Assembly: GCF_022919215.1 (NCBI RefSeq)
Contig: NZ_CP095046.1
Location: forward strand, 5,570,501 to 5,634,500
DNA: 64,000 nucleotides
Direction: 5' to 3'
Source: Hymenobacter cellulosilyticus
GTDB lineage: Bacteria; Bacteroidota; Bacteroidia; Cytophagales; Hymenobacteraceae
Below the pieces are notes generated by a model, which worked only from the letters and a program-made list of their open reading frames with translations, searched no databases and had not been told where the DNA came from. Numbering within the stretch: the stretch's first letter is position 1; the number at the start of each line of letters is the position of its first letter. Below, piece after piece: positions 18,129 to 27,105 of this stretch. Position numbers and translations under genes: made by a program.

Positions 18129-19458
18129 ATGGGATTAAAAATACTACTGACGTTTTTGTTGGTGCTGATAAACGGCTTTTTCGTAGCCGCTGAGTTTGCC
18201 TTCGTTAAGGTCCGCCTGTCACAGATTGAGATAAAAGCGCAGGGAGGAAACCGCTTGGCCAAGCTGGTCGAGAGCATGCTGCACGACCTGAACTACTACT
18301 TATCCGCCACCCAGCTGGGCATTACCCTGGCTTCGCTGGCGCTGGGCTGGATCGGGGAAAGCGTAGTAGCGGAGGTCGTCATGGCGATTATTCACCAGCT
18401 CAACATTACCGTTTCTGACGCGGCCGTTCACAAAATTGCCCTGTTCACGTCGTTTACCCTGATTACCGTGCTGCACATCGTGCTCGGCGAACAGGCACCC
18501 AAGGTTCTGGCAATTCAGAAGCCCGAAACGACTTCCATGGCCATTGCCATCCCCTTGCGGGCCTTTGCGTTTGTCACCTTCCCCTGATCTGGGTGCTCGA
18601 CCGGCTGTCGAATATCGTAGCCGGCTTGTTTGGGGTAGCGCCACGCATGGCACCGAGGTGCACACCTCGGAAGAGCTGCGCCTGCTGCTGGATCAAAGCA
18701 AGCAAAGCGGCGAAATCCAGGAGTCGGAGCACGAGCTGATCGAGAACGTGTTCCAGTTCAACGACCGGATGGTAAAGCAGATCATGGTGCCCCGCACAAA
18801 GCTTTCGGCCATCGACGTGGCTACGCCCCAGGACAACATCCTGGAAATCGTCTACAACGAAGGCTACTCCCGCATTCCGGTGTTCGAAGACAATATCGAC
18901 AACATCGTGGGCGTGCTCTACGTGAAGGACCTGCTGCCGATTGTGCGTCGCCACGAGCCGATTGTGCTGTCCAAAATCATGCGCCCGGCCTACTTCGTCC
19001 CGGAGACCAAGAAAATCAACCGGCTGCTGCGCCAGTTTCAGCGCAAGCACACCCACATGGCCATCGTCTCGGATGAGTTCGGCGGGGTCTCGGGCATTGT
19101 GACCATCGAGGATATTATGGAGGAGCTGGTGGGCGAAATCCAGGATGAGTATGACAACGAGGTACCGGTTGTCGAGAAGATTTCGGAAACCGACTACCGC
19201 GTCAATACCTCTACCCCGATTTCCGACGCCAACGAGTACCTGCCCTACCCCTTGCCCGAGGGCGACGACTACGAAACCGTAGGTGGCCTGCTCAACGTCA
19301 TCTATGGCAATATTCCGGAAGTAGGCGACGTGGCCGTGCTCGACAACTACGAGTTTCGGGTATTGCAACGCTCCCGCCGGGCCGTGGAGTTGGTACAGCT
19401 TCGGGTTACAGCCGATGAGGAGCGCGAACTGGAACCCGGCGAAGGTTTGGATATGTAA
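18129..19458 (+). CDS. CNNM/CBS/CorC-HlyC domain membrane protein (2 frameshifts)
   Basis: Repaired length about 443 residues. The N-terminal CNNM (DUF21) region starts with LLTFLLVLINGFFVAAEFAFV and contains several helices. A CBS pair follows (IMVPRTKLSAIDV ... YSRIPVFEDNIDNIVGVLYVKDLL, then HMAIVSDEFGGVSGIVTIEDIMEELVGEI). The CorC/HlyC C-terminal domain ends near FRVLQRSRRAVELVQL. Relatives are implicated in Mg2+/Co2+ export; the historical hemolysin label is not supported. The frame slips near 18585 and 18650, each by one missing base, exactly between the membrane and CBS parts. Confidence 0.9.
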
Positions 19459-19484
19459 GTCGGCGCAAGTCGCCGTTTACTACA

Positions 19485-19520
19485 GAAAAGCCCGTTCTTA
19501 GTCAAGAACGGGCTTTTTTT
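19485..19520. terminator. Bidirectional terminator
   Basis: GAAAAGCCCGTTCTT pairs with AAGAACGGGCTTTTTT around a short loop, ending the CNNM gene. Confidence 0.93.
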
Positions 19521-19547
19521 ATGCTTGTATCTAGCTTGTACAATAGT

Positions 19548-19886
19548 CTAGCTCGCCGCTACAATCCGCAAAACTGCCAGCAGCACTCCGACGCCAATGG
19601 CAATCCAGACGCCCTTGGAGACTTTGGTGGGCTTAGTTGGTGCCTCGGGCTGCTTCGTGGCCTGCTGCTCGGCCTGGCGCTGCTCGGGAGCCACTGCCAG
19701 GACGGCCGCCGCCTGCCGGGCTGGCGCCGTTACGGGCTCAGGAGTAGGATGAGCCGTGCTAGCTGTAGACGTAGCAGAAGCTACCAGCTCAGTTGGTGCT
19801 GACGGATGAGCTACGGATTGGGCCTGGGAAGTAAAGGTGGTAACGGCCATCAGGCCGCCGAGGAAAAGAGAGTAAGGCTTTTTCAC
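19548..19886 (-). CDS. Small exported protein with C-terminal membrane anchor, unknown
   Basis: 112 residues. It has a signal peptide (KPYSLFLGGLMAVTTFTSQAQ), a low-complexity middle rich in Ala, Thr, Pro and Gln, and one C-terminal helix (GVWIAIGVGVLLAVLRIVAA). The composition suggests a surface stalk or spacer anchored in the inner membrane. No domain is recognised. ATG context and codon use are normal, so I regard it as a real gene. Confidence 0.6.
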   Translation of the reverse strand: MKKPYSLFLGGLMAVTTFTSQAQSVAHPSAPTELVASATSTASTAHPTPEPVTAPARQAAAVLAVAPEQRQAEQQATKQPEAPTKPTKVSKGVWIAIGVGVLLAVLRIVAAS

Positions 19887-19984
19887 AAAGAATGTGTTGA
19901 ATGGGTCCTGAACAGTATGCCCAGAATATGGAAATCAATAACAGCATAATTTGCGGCCCTCACAACTAATCCGAAGCTGCTCCG

Positions 19985-20503
19985 CTACTCGGGCTTGAGC
20001 CAGCTGGCGTACAGCACATAGTTGTCGGCGGTGCGGCTTAGGTTGGCCCGCTGCTCTTCCGTTACGGGCTTGATCTTGCGGGCTGGTATTCCGGCGTACA
20101 AGTAGCCCGGCTCACACTGCGTATTTTCCAGAACCACGGCCCCGGCAGCAATAATGCACCCCTGCCCCACCACAGCCTGGTCCATCACAATGGCGCCCAT
20201 CCCGATCAGCACATCATCCTCAATGGTGCAGCCATGCACAATGGCTTTGTGGCCGATGCTGACCCGGGACCCGACGGTGGTAGCAGCCTTCTGGTAGGTG
20301 CAGTGCAGCACGGCCCCATCCTGAATATTGGTTTTGTCGCCAATGCGGATGCTGTTCACGTCGCCGCGGATAACGGCGTTAAACCACACGGTGCAATCAG
20401 CGCCTAAGATCACGTCGCCGATAATAGTGGCGTTGTCGGCCACGAAGCAGTTGGCGCCCCAGGTTGGCAAAATGCCGTGCACGGGCAGAATCAGAGCGGG
20501 CAT
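19985..20503 (-). CDS. Gamma-carbonic anhydrase family protein
   Basis: 172 residues built from left-handed beta-helix hexapeptides (VADNATIIGDVILGADCTVWFNAVIRGDV ... IGDKTNIQDGAVLHCT ... IGHKAIVHGCTIEDDVLIGMGAIV). The metal-ligand histidines sit in VLHC, IGHK and VHGC. It resembles the YrdA/PaaY branch. Whether it has carbonic anhydrase or acyltransferase-like activity cannot be decided from sequence. It lies 105 bp upstream of nothing related and ends 98 bp before the membrane-anchored small protein gene. Confidence 0.9.
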   Translation of the reverse strand: MPALILPVHGILPTWGANCFVADNATIIGDVILGADCTVWFNAVIRGDVNSIRIGDKTNIQDGAVLHCTYQKAATTVGSRVSIGHKAIVHGCTIEDDVLIGMGAIVMDQAVVGQGCIIAAGAVVLENTQCEPGYLYAGIPARKIKPVTEEQRANLSRTADNYVLYASWLKPE

Positions 20504-20608
20504 AGGATGAAGTGGTGAGCTGGCGAAATCGTGAGTTGATGTTCTAACAGAACAAACAGGGCTGCAAGAACGAAAAACTCACCAACTCACTAGTCCTCTA
20601 CTTCACCT

Positions 20609-21592
20609 CTACCGGGCCAGCATCCGCCGCCAGGTACCTTTCTGCACGTTGTATTTCAGCGTGCTGGGCAAGGCTTGCCAGAAATACTTGTTGATTTCCA
20701 CCGCGAAGCTGGGCTGCATGTAGCAGTTGATAGTGCAGCCCTCACACTGGGGCAGCCGCCCCTCCAGGGCCACCATCCGCCCTACTTCCGGCGACTGATA
20801 CAACTCGTAAAGTTGGCCCTGAATGGGAAATTTCTGCTCCCCTAAGTGGTAACAGGGCACCACCAGCTCGTTGCTAGGCGAGATGACCAGCGTGGTGCTA
20901 GCAGCCTTGCACACCGGAGCGGCGACGTGGTTGCCCCCGTCTTTGCGCAATTGAATAAAGGCTTCATTCAAATATACGCCCCGCTTTTTACCGAAGGCCG
21001 ACAGATAATCCAGCTCCGCTGTGGTTAGCTGCTCCCCGGTTTCCACGCTGTTGTATTCAAAGGCCGGGTTGATTATCAGCATCAGGCCATTGGGCTGAGC
21101 AATGTCGCGGTACACGGCTTCTAGGTCGTGCAGATTCTCCCGGAACACGGTAAAGAGAATATCGGGCCGCTCCCCCAACTCTTTGGCCACCCGGATGCTT
21201 TCCAGCACGAAGTCGTAGCAGGCCACGCCGCGGCCTTTGTCGTGCACTTCCTTCTCGGAAGCGTCCAAGGAGAAATGCAGCATATCCACCTTGCCCCGCA
21301 GCTTTTCGGCGTACTTTGGGTACAGCAGGCAATTGGTGGTTAGCGTCGTAATAAAGCCCATGTCGTGGGCCAGGCCCACAAACTCGTGGATCTGACGGTG
21401 TAGCAGCGGCTCCCCGCCCGTAAAGTCGACCACGCTCACGCCCAGACGCTTCAGGTCCCGCAGGTTCTGCTCCACGTCGGCCAGTTGGATATAGGGCGAG
21501 GGTTTCTCCCAGATATCACAAAATGAGCACCGTGCATTGCACCGGTACGTGACGTAATAATTGCAAAGCACCGGGTGACGAACAATCCGCAT
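20609..21592 (-). CDS. Radical SAM protein with SPASM-like C-terminal cysteines
   Basis: 327 residues from ATG 21592 (MRIVRHPVLCNYYVTYRCN). The frame stays open upstream to 21775, but that part overlaps the next gene's promoter area and is not conserved-looking. The [4Fe-4S]-SAM motif is CNARCSFC. TGGEPLLH and LHFSLDASEKEVHD are further family motifs. Extra cysteines toward the C-terminus (PVCKAAS, VVPCYHL, CEGCTINC) probably bind an auxiliary cluster. The substrate is unknown. There is no adjacent precursor peptide that I can recognise. Confidence 0.85.
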   Translation of the reverse strand: MRIVRHPVLCNYYVTYRCNARCSFCDIWEKPSPYIQLADVEQNLRDLKRLGVSVVDFTGGEPLLHRQIHEFVGLAHDMGFITTLTTNCLLYPKYAEKLRGKVDMLHFSLDASEKEVHDKGRGVACYDFVLESIRVAKELGERPDILFTVFRENLHDLEAVYRDIAQPNGLMLIINPAFEYNSVETGEQLTTAELDYLSAFGKKRGVYLNEAFIQLRKDGGNHVAAPVCKAASTTLVISPSNELVVPCYHLGEQKFPIQGQLYELYQSPEVGRMVALEGRLPQCEGCTINCYMQPSFAVEINKYFWQALPSTLKYNVQKGTWRRMLAR

Positions 21593-21657
21593 AGTGGCCC
21601 AAAGGTAAGCAGGAGTTGGTGGGCAAAGCTTGGAGCACCCAGCGCTGCCCAACCATC

Positions 21658-22416
21658 TTAGTGCTGCAGAATACCGCGGCCCACGTCCCAATGTTTGGGA
21701 GTAGCCGCCAAAGCCTCGGGCGTAGCCGGTCCGTAGTGCTCCAGGTAATAGTTGCAGAACCCTTTTAAGGGACAATTAGGACAGTCGGGCTTAGTGAAAA
21801 AGCAGATATGCTGCCCATGCCAGTAGTTGTGCTTGTGAAAGTTGAGCAGTACCAGCGCATCCTTCGGCAGCTGAGCCAGCAGCAGCTGATGCGCCTTCTC
21901 GACAGATACTTTTGGCCCTATCATGCCCACGCGCTGGGCTACCCGGTGTACGTGGGTATCGACGGGCAGCACCGGCTTCTGGTAGTTAAAGAGCAGTACC
22001 AGGGATGCCGTCTTCAGCCCGATACCCGGCATATCGGTTAGCCATTCCAGCCCTTTTTCCGCGGGCCAGTCCGCCAGAAAGTCGAGCGTAAAGCTGCCCT
22101 GCTCGGCCTTGATCCGGCGCAGAATCTCCTGGATGCGGGGTGCCTGCGTATCGGGCCAGCGGGTGGTCCGGATGGCGTGGGCCAGGTCGGCGGTAGGCGC
22201 GGCTAACACGCCTTCCCAATCTCCGAAAGCCTCCAGCATCCGGTCGTAGGCCAGTTCCTCGTCGTGGTGGGTGGTGCGGTGCGACAACAGGGTGCTGATC
22301 AGCTCCCGCATGGGCGTACGGCGCGGCTTGGGGTCCAGGGGGCCAAAAAAATCGTTCAGAATCACGTGGTTCTGCCAGGTCTTGTCGGCCGCAGGCAGCG
22401 AATAGGCATCAGTCAT
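21658..22416 (-). CDS. Endonuclease III-like DNA glycosylase
   Basis: 252 residues from ATG 22416 (MTDAYSLPAADKTWQ); the open frame runs further up to 22530 but that part overlaps the terminator of the neighbouring gene region. The HhH motif is LTDMPGIGLKTASLVL, with the catalytic Lys in GLK. The catalytic Asp lies in LPVDTHVHR. The iron-sulfur cluster loop CFFTKPDCPNCPLKGFC follows the C-x6-C-x2-C-x5-C rule. Base excision repair of oxidised pyrimidines is the expected role. It differs from canonical Nth in its N-terminal region, so it may belong to a side branch. Confidence 0.87.
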   Translation of the reverse strand: MTDAYSLPAADKTWQNHVILNDFFGPLDPKPRRTPMRELISTLLSHRTTHHDEELAYDRMLEAFGDWEGVLAAPTADLAHAIRTTRWPDTQAPRIQEILRRIKAEQGSFTLDFLADWPAEKGLEWLTDMPGIGLKTASLVLLFNYQKPVLPVDTHVHRVAQRVGMIGPKVSVEKAHQLLLAQLPKDALVLLNFHKHNYWHGQHICFFTKPDCPNCPLKGFCNYYLEHYGPATPEALAATPKHWDVGRGILQH

Positions 22417-22507
22417 GCACAGTTGTACCGTCCGGGCTCGGCACGGGTTGCCTGACGTGGGTGCATTTAGGGCCTTGGTGGCTGCAGAACCAAGAAGCAG
22501 GGCATAA

Positions 22508-22539
22508 AAAAAGGCGGCACCCGAGGGCACCGCCTTTTT
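22508..22539. terminator. Terminator of the first glycine-zipper OmpA gene
   Basis: AAAAAGGCGG pairs with CCGCCTTTTT. The inner part of the stem has two mismatches. Confidence 0.85.
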
Positions 22540-22559
22540 GTTCTTAGAAACTAGATTGC

Positions 22560-23267
22560 TTAGATGGTGCCTTTTTCGGCAGCCTTCTTCAGTTTCTCGT
22601 TAGCGAAGATGGCAACTTCTACACGACGGTTAGCAATCCGACCAGCTTCGGTCGAGTTGTCGGCTACTGGCTGCTTCGAGCCGTAACCCGTTACCGTGAA
22701 GCGCGAAGCGTCTACACCTTGCTGCTGGGCATAGTTGGCTACAGCCTGAGCCCGGCGCTGCGACAGAGGATCGTTGATGGCGTCCGAACCGCTGGTGTCG
22801 GTGTGGCCTTCCACGATTACGTTGGTGTCGTTGTACTTGATGAGGGTCTTAGCCAGCTCAGCAATGTTTTCCTGAGCCGTCGAGGTCAGAGCAGCCGAGT
22901 TCTTAGCAAACAGCAGGCCCGAATCGAAGGTGATTTTGATGCCTTCACCAACGCGCTCAACGCGGGCACCAGCCATTTCACGCTTCAGCTCAGCAGCTTG
23001 CTTGTCCATACGGCGACCAATCAGAGCACCGCCAGCACCACCGACGGCAGCACCAATGATGGCACCTTTGGCCGTACCCGACTTACCACCGATTACGCGG
23101 CCCAGAACGGCACCGCCAGCAGCACCACCCAAACCACCGATGATAGCGCCTTTAGCCGTCTTGCTCCAAGGCTTCTTTTCCGTGGTCGTCGTTTGAGCCT
23201 GGGCGTAGTTAGTGCCCAGCAGCAACACTGCCATCATAAATGCGATATACGAACGAAGGCTTTTCAT
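22560..23267 (-). CDS. OmpA-family protein with glycine-zipper domain (copy 1)
   Basis: 235 residues with a signal peptide (FMMAVLLLGTNYAQAQ). Residues ~35-85 form a glycine-zipper (GAIIGGLGGAAGGAVLGRVIGG ... GAIIGAAVGGAGGALIG) likely to insert in a membrane. The OmpA C-terminal domain follows, with NVIVEGHTDTSGSDAIND, LSQRRAQAVANY and NRRVEVAIF, which bind peptidoglycan. It is a close paralog of the gene at 23727 and lies just downstream of it on the same strand. The 459-bp spacer and a terminator between them indicate separate transcripts. Confidence 0.92.
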   Translation of the reverse strand: MKSLRSYIAFMMAVLLLGTNYAQAQTTTTEKKPWSKTAKGAIIGGLGGAAGGAVLGRVIGGKSGTAKGAIIGAAVGGAGGALIGRRMDKQAAELKREMAGARVERVGEGIKITFDSGLLFAKNSAALTSTAQENIAELAKTLIKYNDTNVIVEGHTDTSGSDAINDPLSQRRAQAVANYAQQQGVDASRFTVTGYGSKQPVADNSTEAGRIANRRVEVAIFANEKLKKAAEKGTI

Positions 23268-23670
23268 TTTGTTGAGGTTTGTGTTTTTGGTATGATGTAA
23301 ATATGCAGAGGTTTTTCTTTTTGAAGCAAAGTTCCTGCTTCAAGTAGCAAGCTTGCTTTCGTGTTGTAAAGCAATTTGCAATCCCCTTGCCAAACTAGTA
23401 CTAAGCCCAAAAAAAACTTCGAAAACAGCATTCACAGGCTTTAAATGAGCTTTTTAAAAAACCTTGTTATTTACTCTAACGGCAAAACACAGATAATTAT
23501 TGCTGTCACTGGCTTACTTAAACCCAGTCTTTTATTATCATGCTCCTATTATTTATTATTTTACAAACCTGCTTCTTCTAATTTTAAATTGGGGCTTGAT
23601 AATTAGTCTAATTTAAGCTGAAGGGACCAGCGAACAGCTCCTTCTTAGTTCATGTACCAGTAGTGAAAAT
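23268..23670. other. Upstream region of OmpA copy 1, AT-rich
   Basis: About 400 bp of AT-rich DNA without a supported ORF. It must carry the promoter of the minus-strand OmpA gene. I could not fix a confident -33/-7 pair. Confidence 0.5.
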
Positions 23671-23702
23671 AAAAAGGCCGCGCCAAATTGGCGCGGCCTT
23701 TT
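23671..23702. terminator. Terminator of the second glycine-zipper OmpA gene
   Basis: AAAAAGGCCGCGCC, loop AAATT, GGCGCGGCCTTTT: a perfect 14-bp stem. Confidence 0.93.
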
Positions 23703-23726
23703 AAAAATGCAGTTGTACTTAGCAGC

Positions 23727-24467
23727 TTACAGAGTGCCGTTTTCAGCAGCCTTCTTCATTTTCTCGTTGGCGAAGATGGCAACTTCTACGCGACGGTTTG
23801 CCTGCTTGCCTTCAGCGGTGGTATTATCAGCCACGGGCTGCGACGAGCCATACCCTTTGGTCTGAACGCGTGCTGCGTCTACACCCTGACCGATGGTGTA
23901 GTTGGCCACGGCCTGAGCGCGACGCTCGGAAAGAGGCTGGTTGATGGCATCCGAACCGGAGTTGTCGGTGTGGCCCTCGATGATGACGTTGGTATCGGGG
24001 TACTTCTTGAGCACCTCAGCCATCTTGGTGATTTCGGTTTGTGAGGCAGCCCGCAGGTCCGACTTATTGGTGTCGAACAGGATACCTGAGTCGAAGGTAA
24101 TTTTGATACCTTCACCAACGCGCTCAACGCGGGCATTTTTCATGTCGCGCTGCAGCTCTTCGGCTTGCTTGTCCATTTTGCGGCCAATGAGAGCACCGCC
24201 GGTACCACCCACGGCAGCACCGATAATAGCACCAGCAGCCGTACCCGACTTACCGCCGATTACGCGGCCCAGCACGGCACCAGCTGCAGCACCGGCACCG
24301 GCACCAATCAGGCCGCCTTTGGCCGTCTTACTCATACCCGTTTTGCGGGCACCCGTACCATTGTTCGTAGAGAGGTCGGGCTGGCTGGCGGGCTGCGAGG
24401 AGGCGCAGGAGCCGAGGAACATGGTCAGGGCCATGAACATAGCCAGAAGGGATTTGGGAGATTTCAT
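23727..24467 (-). CDS. OmpA-family lipoprotein with glycine-zipper domain (copy 2)
   Basis: 246 residues from ATG 24467 (MKSPKSLLAMFMALTMFLGSC). The LGSC lipobox marks it as a lipoprotein, unlike copy 1, which has an ordinary signal peptide. A glycine zipper (GGLIGAGAGAAAGAVLGRVIGG) and an OmpA C-terminal domain (NVIIEGHTDNSGSDAIN ... NRRVEVAIFANEKMKKAAENG) follow. The upstream extension of the frame to 24665 is rejected because the lipobox fixes the start. The shared segments with copy 1 show a tandem duplication followed by divergence of the export signal. Confidence 0.92.
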   Translation of the reverse strand: MKSPKSLLAMFMALTMFLGSCASSQPASQPDLSTNNGTGARKTGMSKTAKGGLIGAGAGAAAGAVLGRVIGGKSGTAAGAIIGAAVGGTGGALIGRKMDKQAEELQRDMKNARVERVGEGIKITFDSGILFDTNKSDLRAASQTEITKMAEVLKKYPDTNVIIEGHTDNSGSDAINQPLSERRAQAVANYTIGQGVDAARVQTKGYGSSQPVADNTTAEGKQANRRVEVAIFANEKMKKAAENGTL

Positions 24468-24616
24468 CAGAAGTGAATTGGTGGAAAGAAAAAAAGAGCG
24501 GGTTTGCTTACCAGTCCGGATGTGCTTACTTGACTTGCTGGCAAAATGTTCGCCAAATATAGGTAGTAGCCTATACGAAGCTGAACAACAGTTTATCTTT
24601 TTCGCCAGAGGCAAGA

Positions 24617-24662
24617 GAAAAGCCCGATCAACGCACCAGTTGTGCGCTAAACGGGCTTTTTC
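24617..24662. terminator. Terminator of accD
   Basis: GAAAAGCCCG pairs with CGGGCTTTTTC, with an inner GCAC/GTGC stem. Confidence 0.85.
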
Positions 24663-24691
24663 CAAAAAGCTTGCCGAAAATTCGGGACTAA

Positions 24692-25585
24692 CTAGCGCAG
24701 CGTAGGCTGGGTTTGAGGCACAGCTACTTCCGCGGGGCGCAACATGGTCAGCAAATCGGTGAGGCGCTGCTTGAGAGCTTTGCGGTCCACGATGAAATCC
24801 AGGAAGCCGTGCTCCAGTACAAACTCGGAGCTCTGAAAATCTTTGGGCAGGTCCTTACCGATGGTTTCCTTGATAACCCGGGGACCGGCAAAGCCAATCA
24901 ACGCGCCGGGCTCGGCAATGTTGAAGTCGCCGAGCATGGCGAAGGAAGCCGTGACGCCGCCCGTGGTGGGGTCGGTGAGCATGGAAATGTAGGGGATGCC
25001 GGCTTCTGAGAGCAGGGCCAGCTTGGCCGAGGTCTTGGCCATCTGCATCAGCGAGTAGCCGGCCTCCATCATGCGCGCCCCACCCGACTTGGAAATCATC
25101 AGGAACGGAATCCGGTTTTGGCGGGCGTAATCAATGGCGCGGGCAATTTTCTCACCTACTACCGAGCCCATCGAGCCGCCGATAAATTTGAAGTCCATGC
25201 AGGCCACTACCAGCTCCAGGCCATTGAGACGGCCGTGGGCAGTGCGCACAGCGTCTTTCAGGCCGGTGCTTTTCTGGGTGGCGGCCACGCGCTGCGGATA
25301 CGCTTTGGTATCGACGAAGTGAAGTGGGTCGCCGGAGGTCAGGTTCTCATCCAGCTCCGTGAACTGGTTGTGGTCGAAGAGCAGCTCAAAGTACTCGGCC
25401 GAGTCGATCCGGTCGTGGTGGTTGCATTTGGCGCAGGTATACAGCAGCCGCTTGTGCTCAGCCATGGTAGCCACGGTTTTGCATTCGGGGCACTTATACC
25501 ACAGGCCGTCTGGCGTCTCCTTCTTCTGCTCCGTCGGGGTGACGATGCCTTTCTCTACGCGCTTAAACCAAGACATTGTAGACAT
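24692..25585 (-). CDS. accD: Acetyl-CoA carboxylase carboxyltransferase subunit beta
   Basis: 297 residues. The N-terminal zinc ribbon has CPEC and CAKC pairs (WYKCPECKT ... YTCAKCNHH). The crotonase-like core includes [36 protein letters not shown] and [18 protein letters not shown]. With AccA it transfers carboxyl from biotin to acetyl-CoA, the first step of fatty acid synthesis. Two ATG codons (25585, 25576) are possible; either leaves the zinc ribbon intact. It is a single gene with its own terminator. Confidence 0.97.
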   Translation of the reverse strand: MSTMSWFKRVEKGIVTPTEQKKETPDGLWYKCPECKTVATMAEHKRLLYTCAKCNHHDRIDSAEYFELLFDHNQFTELDENLTSGDPLHFVDTKAYPQRVAATQKSTGLKDAVRTAHGRLNGLELVVACMDFKFIGGSMGSVVGEKIARAIDYARQNRIPFLMISKSGGARMMEAGYSLMQMAKTSAKLALLSEAGIPYISMLTDPTTGGVTASFAMLGDFNIAEPGALIGFAGPRVIKETIGKDLPKDFQSSEFVLEHGFLDFIVDRKALKQRLTDLLTMLRPAEVAVPQTQPTLR

Positions 25586-25994
25586 TCTGATTAGTTGGGA
25601 GCTGCAAGATAAGACGAACAGGAGTCGGGGCCGGCCCTGGGTCTTGCTGCTTGCAACAAATGTGTGGTAGGCAAAGGTAAGTCAGCGGCCCGATTACATT
25701 GCTATGCACTGGGCAGCGGGCTTCCGGGCTTTTACGCAAGCGTAATGGATTGGTCGAGGTGAACGTCCTGAATGGGGTTGAGCAGCGCCTCGGTTTCGGC
25801 GCTCAGCGTGGGAAGAATAGGCATGGAGGGAATAAGTCGGAAGGAAACACGGAAGGGTAAACAAATATAGGTCGAAAATCAAACGGCGGCGAGCTGTAGC
25901 TGGCAGATCCGGCGCGGCCTCGCTACCTTGCTTCGGGGATGTCGATTCACTCTGAATGGATGGCCCGATAGTGCTTATTCAAGATAATACCTGC
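25586..25994. other. Divergent spacer between accD and OmpA lipoprotein
   Basis: About 400 bp. It contains a candidate minus-strand small ORF (25732-25824) and a TACCTTGC -7 box (25924-25931) for the plus-strand OmpA gene. Nothing else is supported. Confidence 0.5.
25732..25824 (-). CDS. Candidate 30-residue small ORF
   Basis: ATG 25824 opens a 30-codon frame beginning MPILPTLSAETEALLNPIQD and ending QSITLA. It has no Cys, no membrane segment and no known family. The acidic, non-repetitive sequence looks more protein-like than the overlapping frame, but there is no other support. It may be chance. Confidence 0.2.
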   Translation of the reverse strand: MPILPTLSAETEALLNPIQDVHLDQSITLA

Positions 25995-27005
25995 GTGAAA
26001 AAAATCTCTTCTCTTCTGGTCGGCATAGCTGTATTAGCTGGTACGGCGCTGCCGGGCTGTGTGGCTTCCAAAAAATACGATGACCTGCGGGCCCGCCAAC
26101 AGGCCACCGAGCAGGGCAAGGCCGAAGCAGAGCGCCAGCAGCGGCAAGCTGTGACCGAGCTTAAGAAAGCTACCGACGAGCTGAGCGAGATGCGCCTGAC
26201 CAACAAGCGCCTCGTGGAGGACTCGGCCCAGACCGGCAACGCCCTGCGCCGCACCCGCTCCCTCTACACCCAGCTCACCGACAGCTACGATAAGCTCCTC
26301 AAAAACAGCGACCGGGCCATGGCCGATAAGTCGGCCGACTACAATAAAGTAGCCAAGGACCTGGCCCGCCGGGAGGCCGAGCTGGGCGAGTTGGATACCA
26401 ACCTGCGCCGCAGCAAAGCCGATATCGACAAACTAAATGCTGACCTGAAGGTGCGCGAAGCCAAGCTGGCCGAGCTGACCCAGGCCCTGGCCGACAAGGA
26501 CAAAGCCGTGAATGACCTACGAGCCAGCGTGAGCAATGCCTTGCGCGGCTTTCAGGGCACCGACCTGCAGGTGAAAATGAAGGATGGTAAAGTATACGTG
26601 TCGCTTTCGGAGCAGCTGCTGTTTAAGACCGGCTCGACGAAGGTAGACCCCAAGGGCCAGGAGGCGCTGAAACAACTGGCAGCCGTGCTTAAAAATCAGC
26701 CCGACGTGAACGTGGTGGTGGAAGGCCACACCGACAACGTGCCTTTCAGCCGACCTACGGCGGCCATGCAGGACAACTGGGACTTGAGCGTGCTGCGGGC
26801 CACTGAAATTGCTCGTCTTATTACTTCTGGCGGCGTGGAACCCCAGCGCATCACAGCCTCGGGCCGCAGCCAGTTCATTCCAGTGGCCTCTAACGACTCG
26901 CCCGGCAACAAGGCTCTGAACCGCCGCACCGAAATCATCCTGACGCCCAAGCTCAACGAGCTGCTTAAGATTCTGGACTCGAATTCGACCTCTACCGGTA
27001 AGTAA
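25995..27005 (+). CDS. OmpA-family lipoprotein with long coiled coil
   Basis: The start is put at GTG 25995 (VKKISSLLVGIAVLAGTALPGC), because it sets the LPGC lipobox at the right distance; the frame is open to an ATG at 25956. About 336 residues. After the lipid anchor comes a coiled coil (~35-190, heptads of Ala/Leu/Glu/Lys/Arg). An OmpA domain follows (LSEQLLFKTGSTKVDPKGQ, VVVEGHTDNVPF, NRRTEIILTP). The MotB-like layout suggests a periplasmic strut joining the outer membrane to peptidoglycan. A TACCTTGC box lies 64 bp upstream. Confidence 0.9.
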   Translation: MKKISSLLVGIAVLAGTALPGCVASKKYDDLRARQQATEQGKAEAERQQRQAVTELKKATDELSEMRLTNKRLVEDSAQTGNALRRTRSLYTQLTDSYDKLLKNSDRAMADKSADYNKVAKDLARREAELGELDTNLRRSKADIDKLNADLKVREAKLAELTQALADKDKAVNDLRASVSNALRGFQGTDLQVKMKDGKVYVSLSEQLLFKTGSTKVDPKGQEALKQLAAVLKNQPDVNVVVEGHTDNVPFSRPTAAMQDNWDLSVLRATEIARLITSGGVEPQRITASGRSQFIPVASNDSPGNKALNRRTEIILTPKLNELLKILDSNSTSTGK

Positions 27006-27035
27006 AAGACACCGGCAACTGGTATTATACTTTGG

Positions 27036-27065
27036 CAAAGCAGCCTTGAAGGCTGCTTTGTTTTT
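27036..27065 (+). terminator. Terminator of the OmpA lipoprotein gene
   Basis: CAAAGCAGCCTT pairs with AAGGCTGCTTTG, then TTTTT. Confidence 0.9.
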
Positions 27066-27105
27066 GTAGGTCCACTCTGATTTTCTTCTCAATTCGGCAC
27101 TTTAT

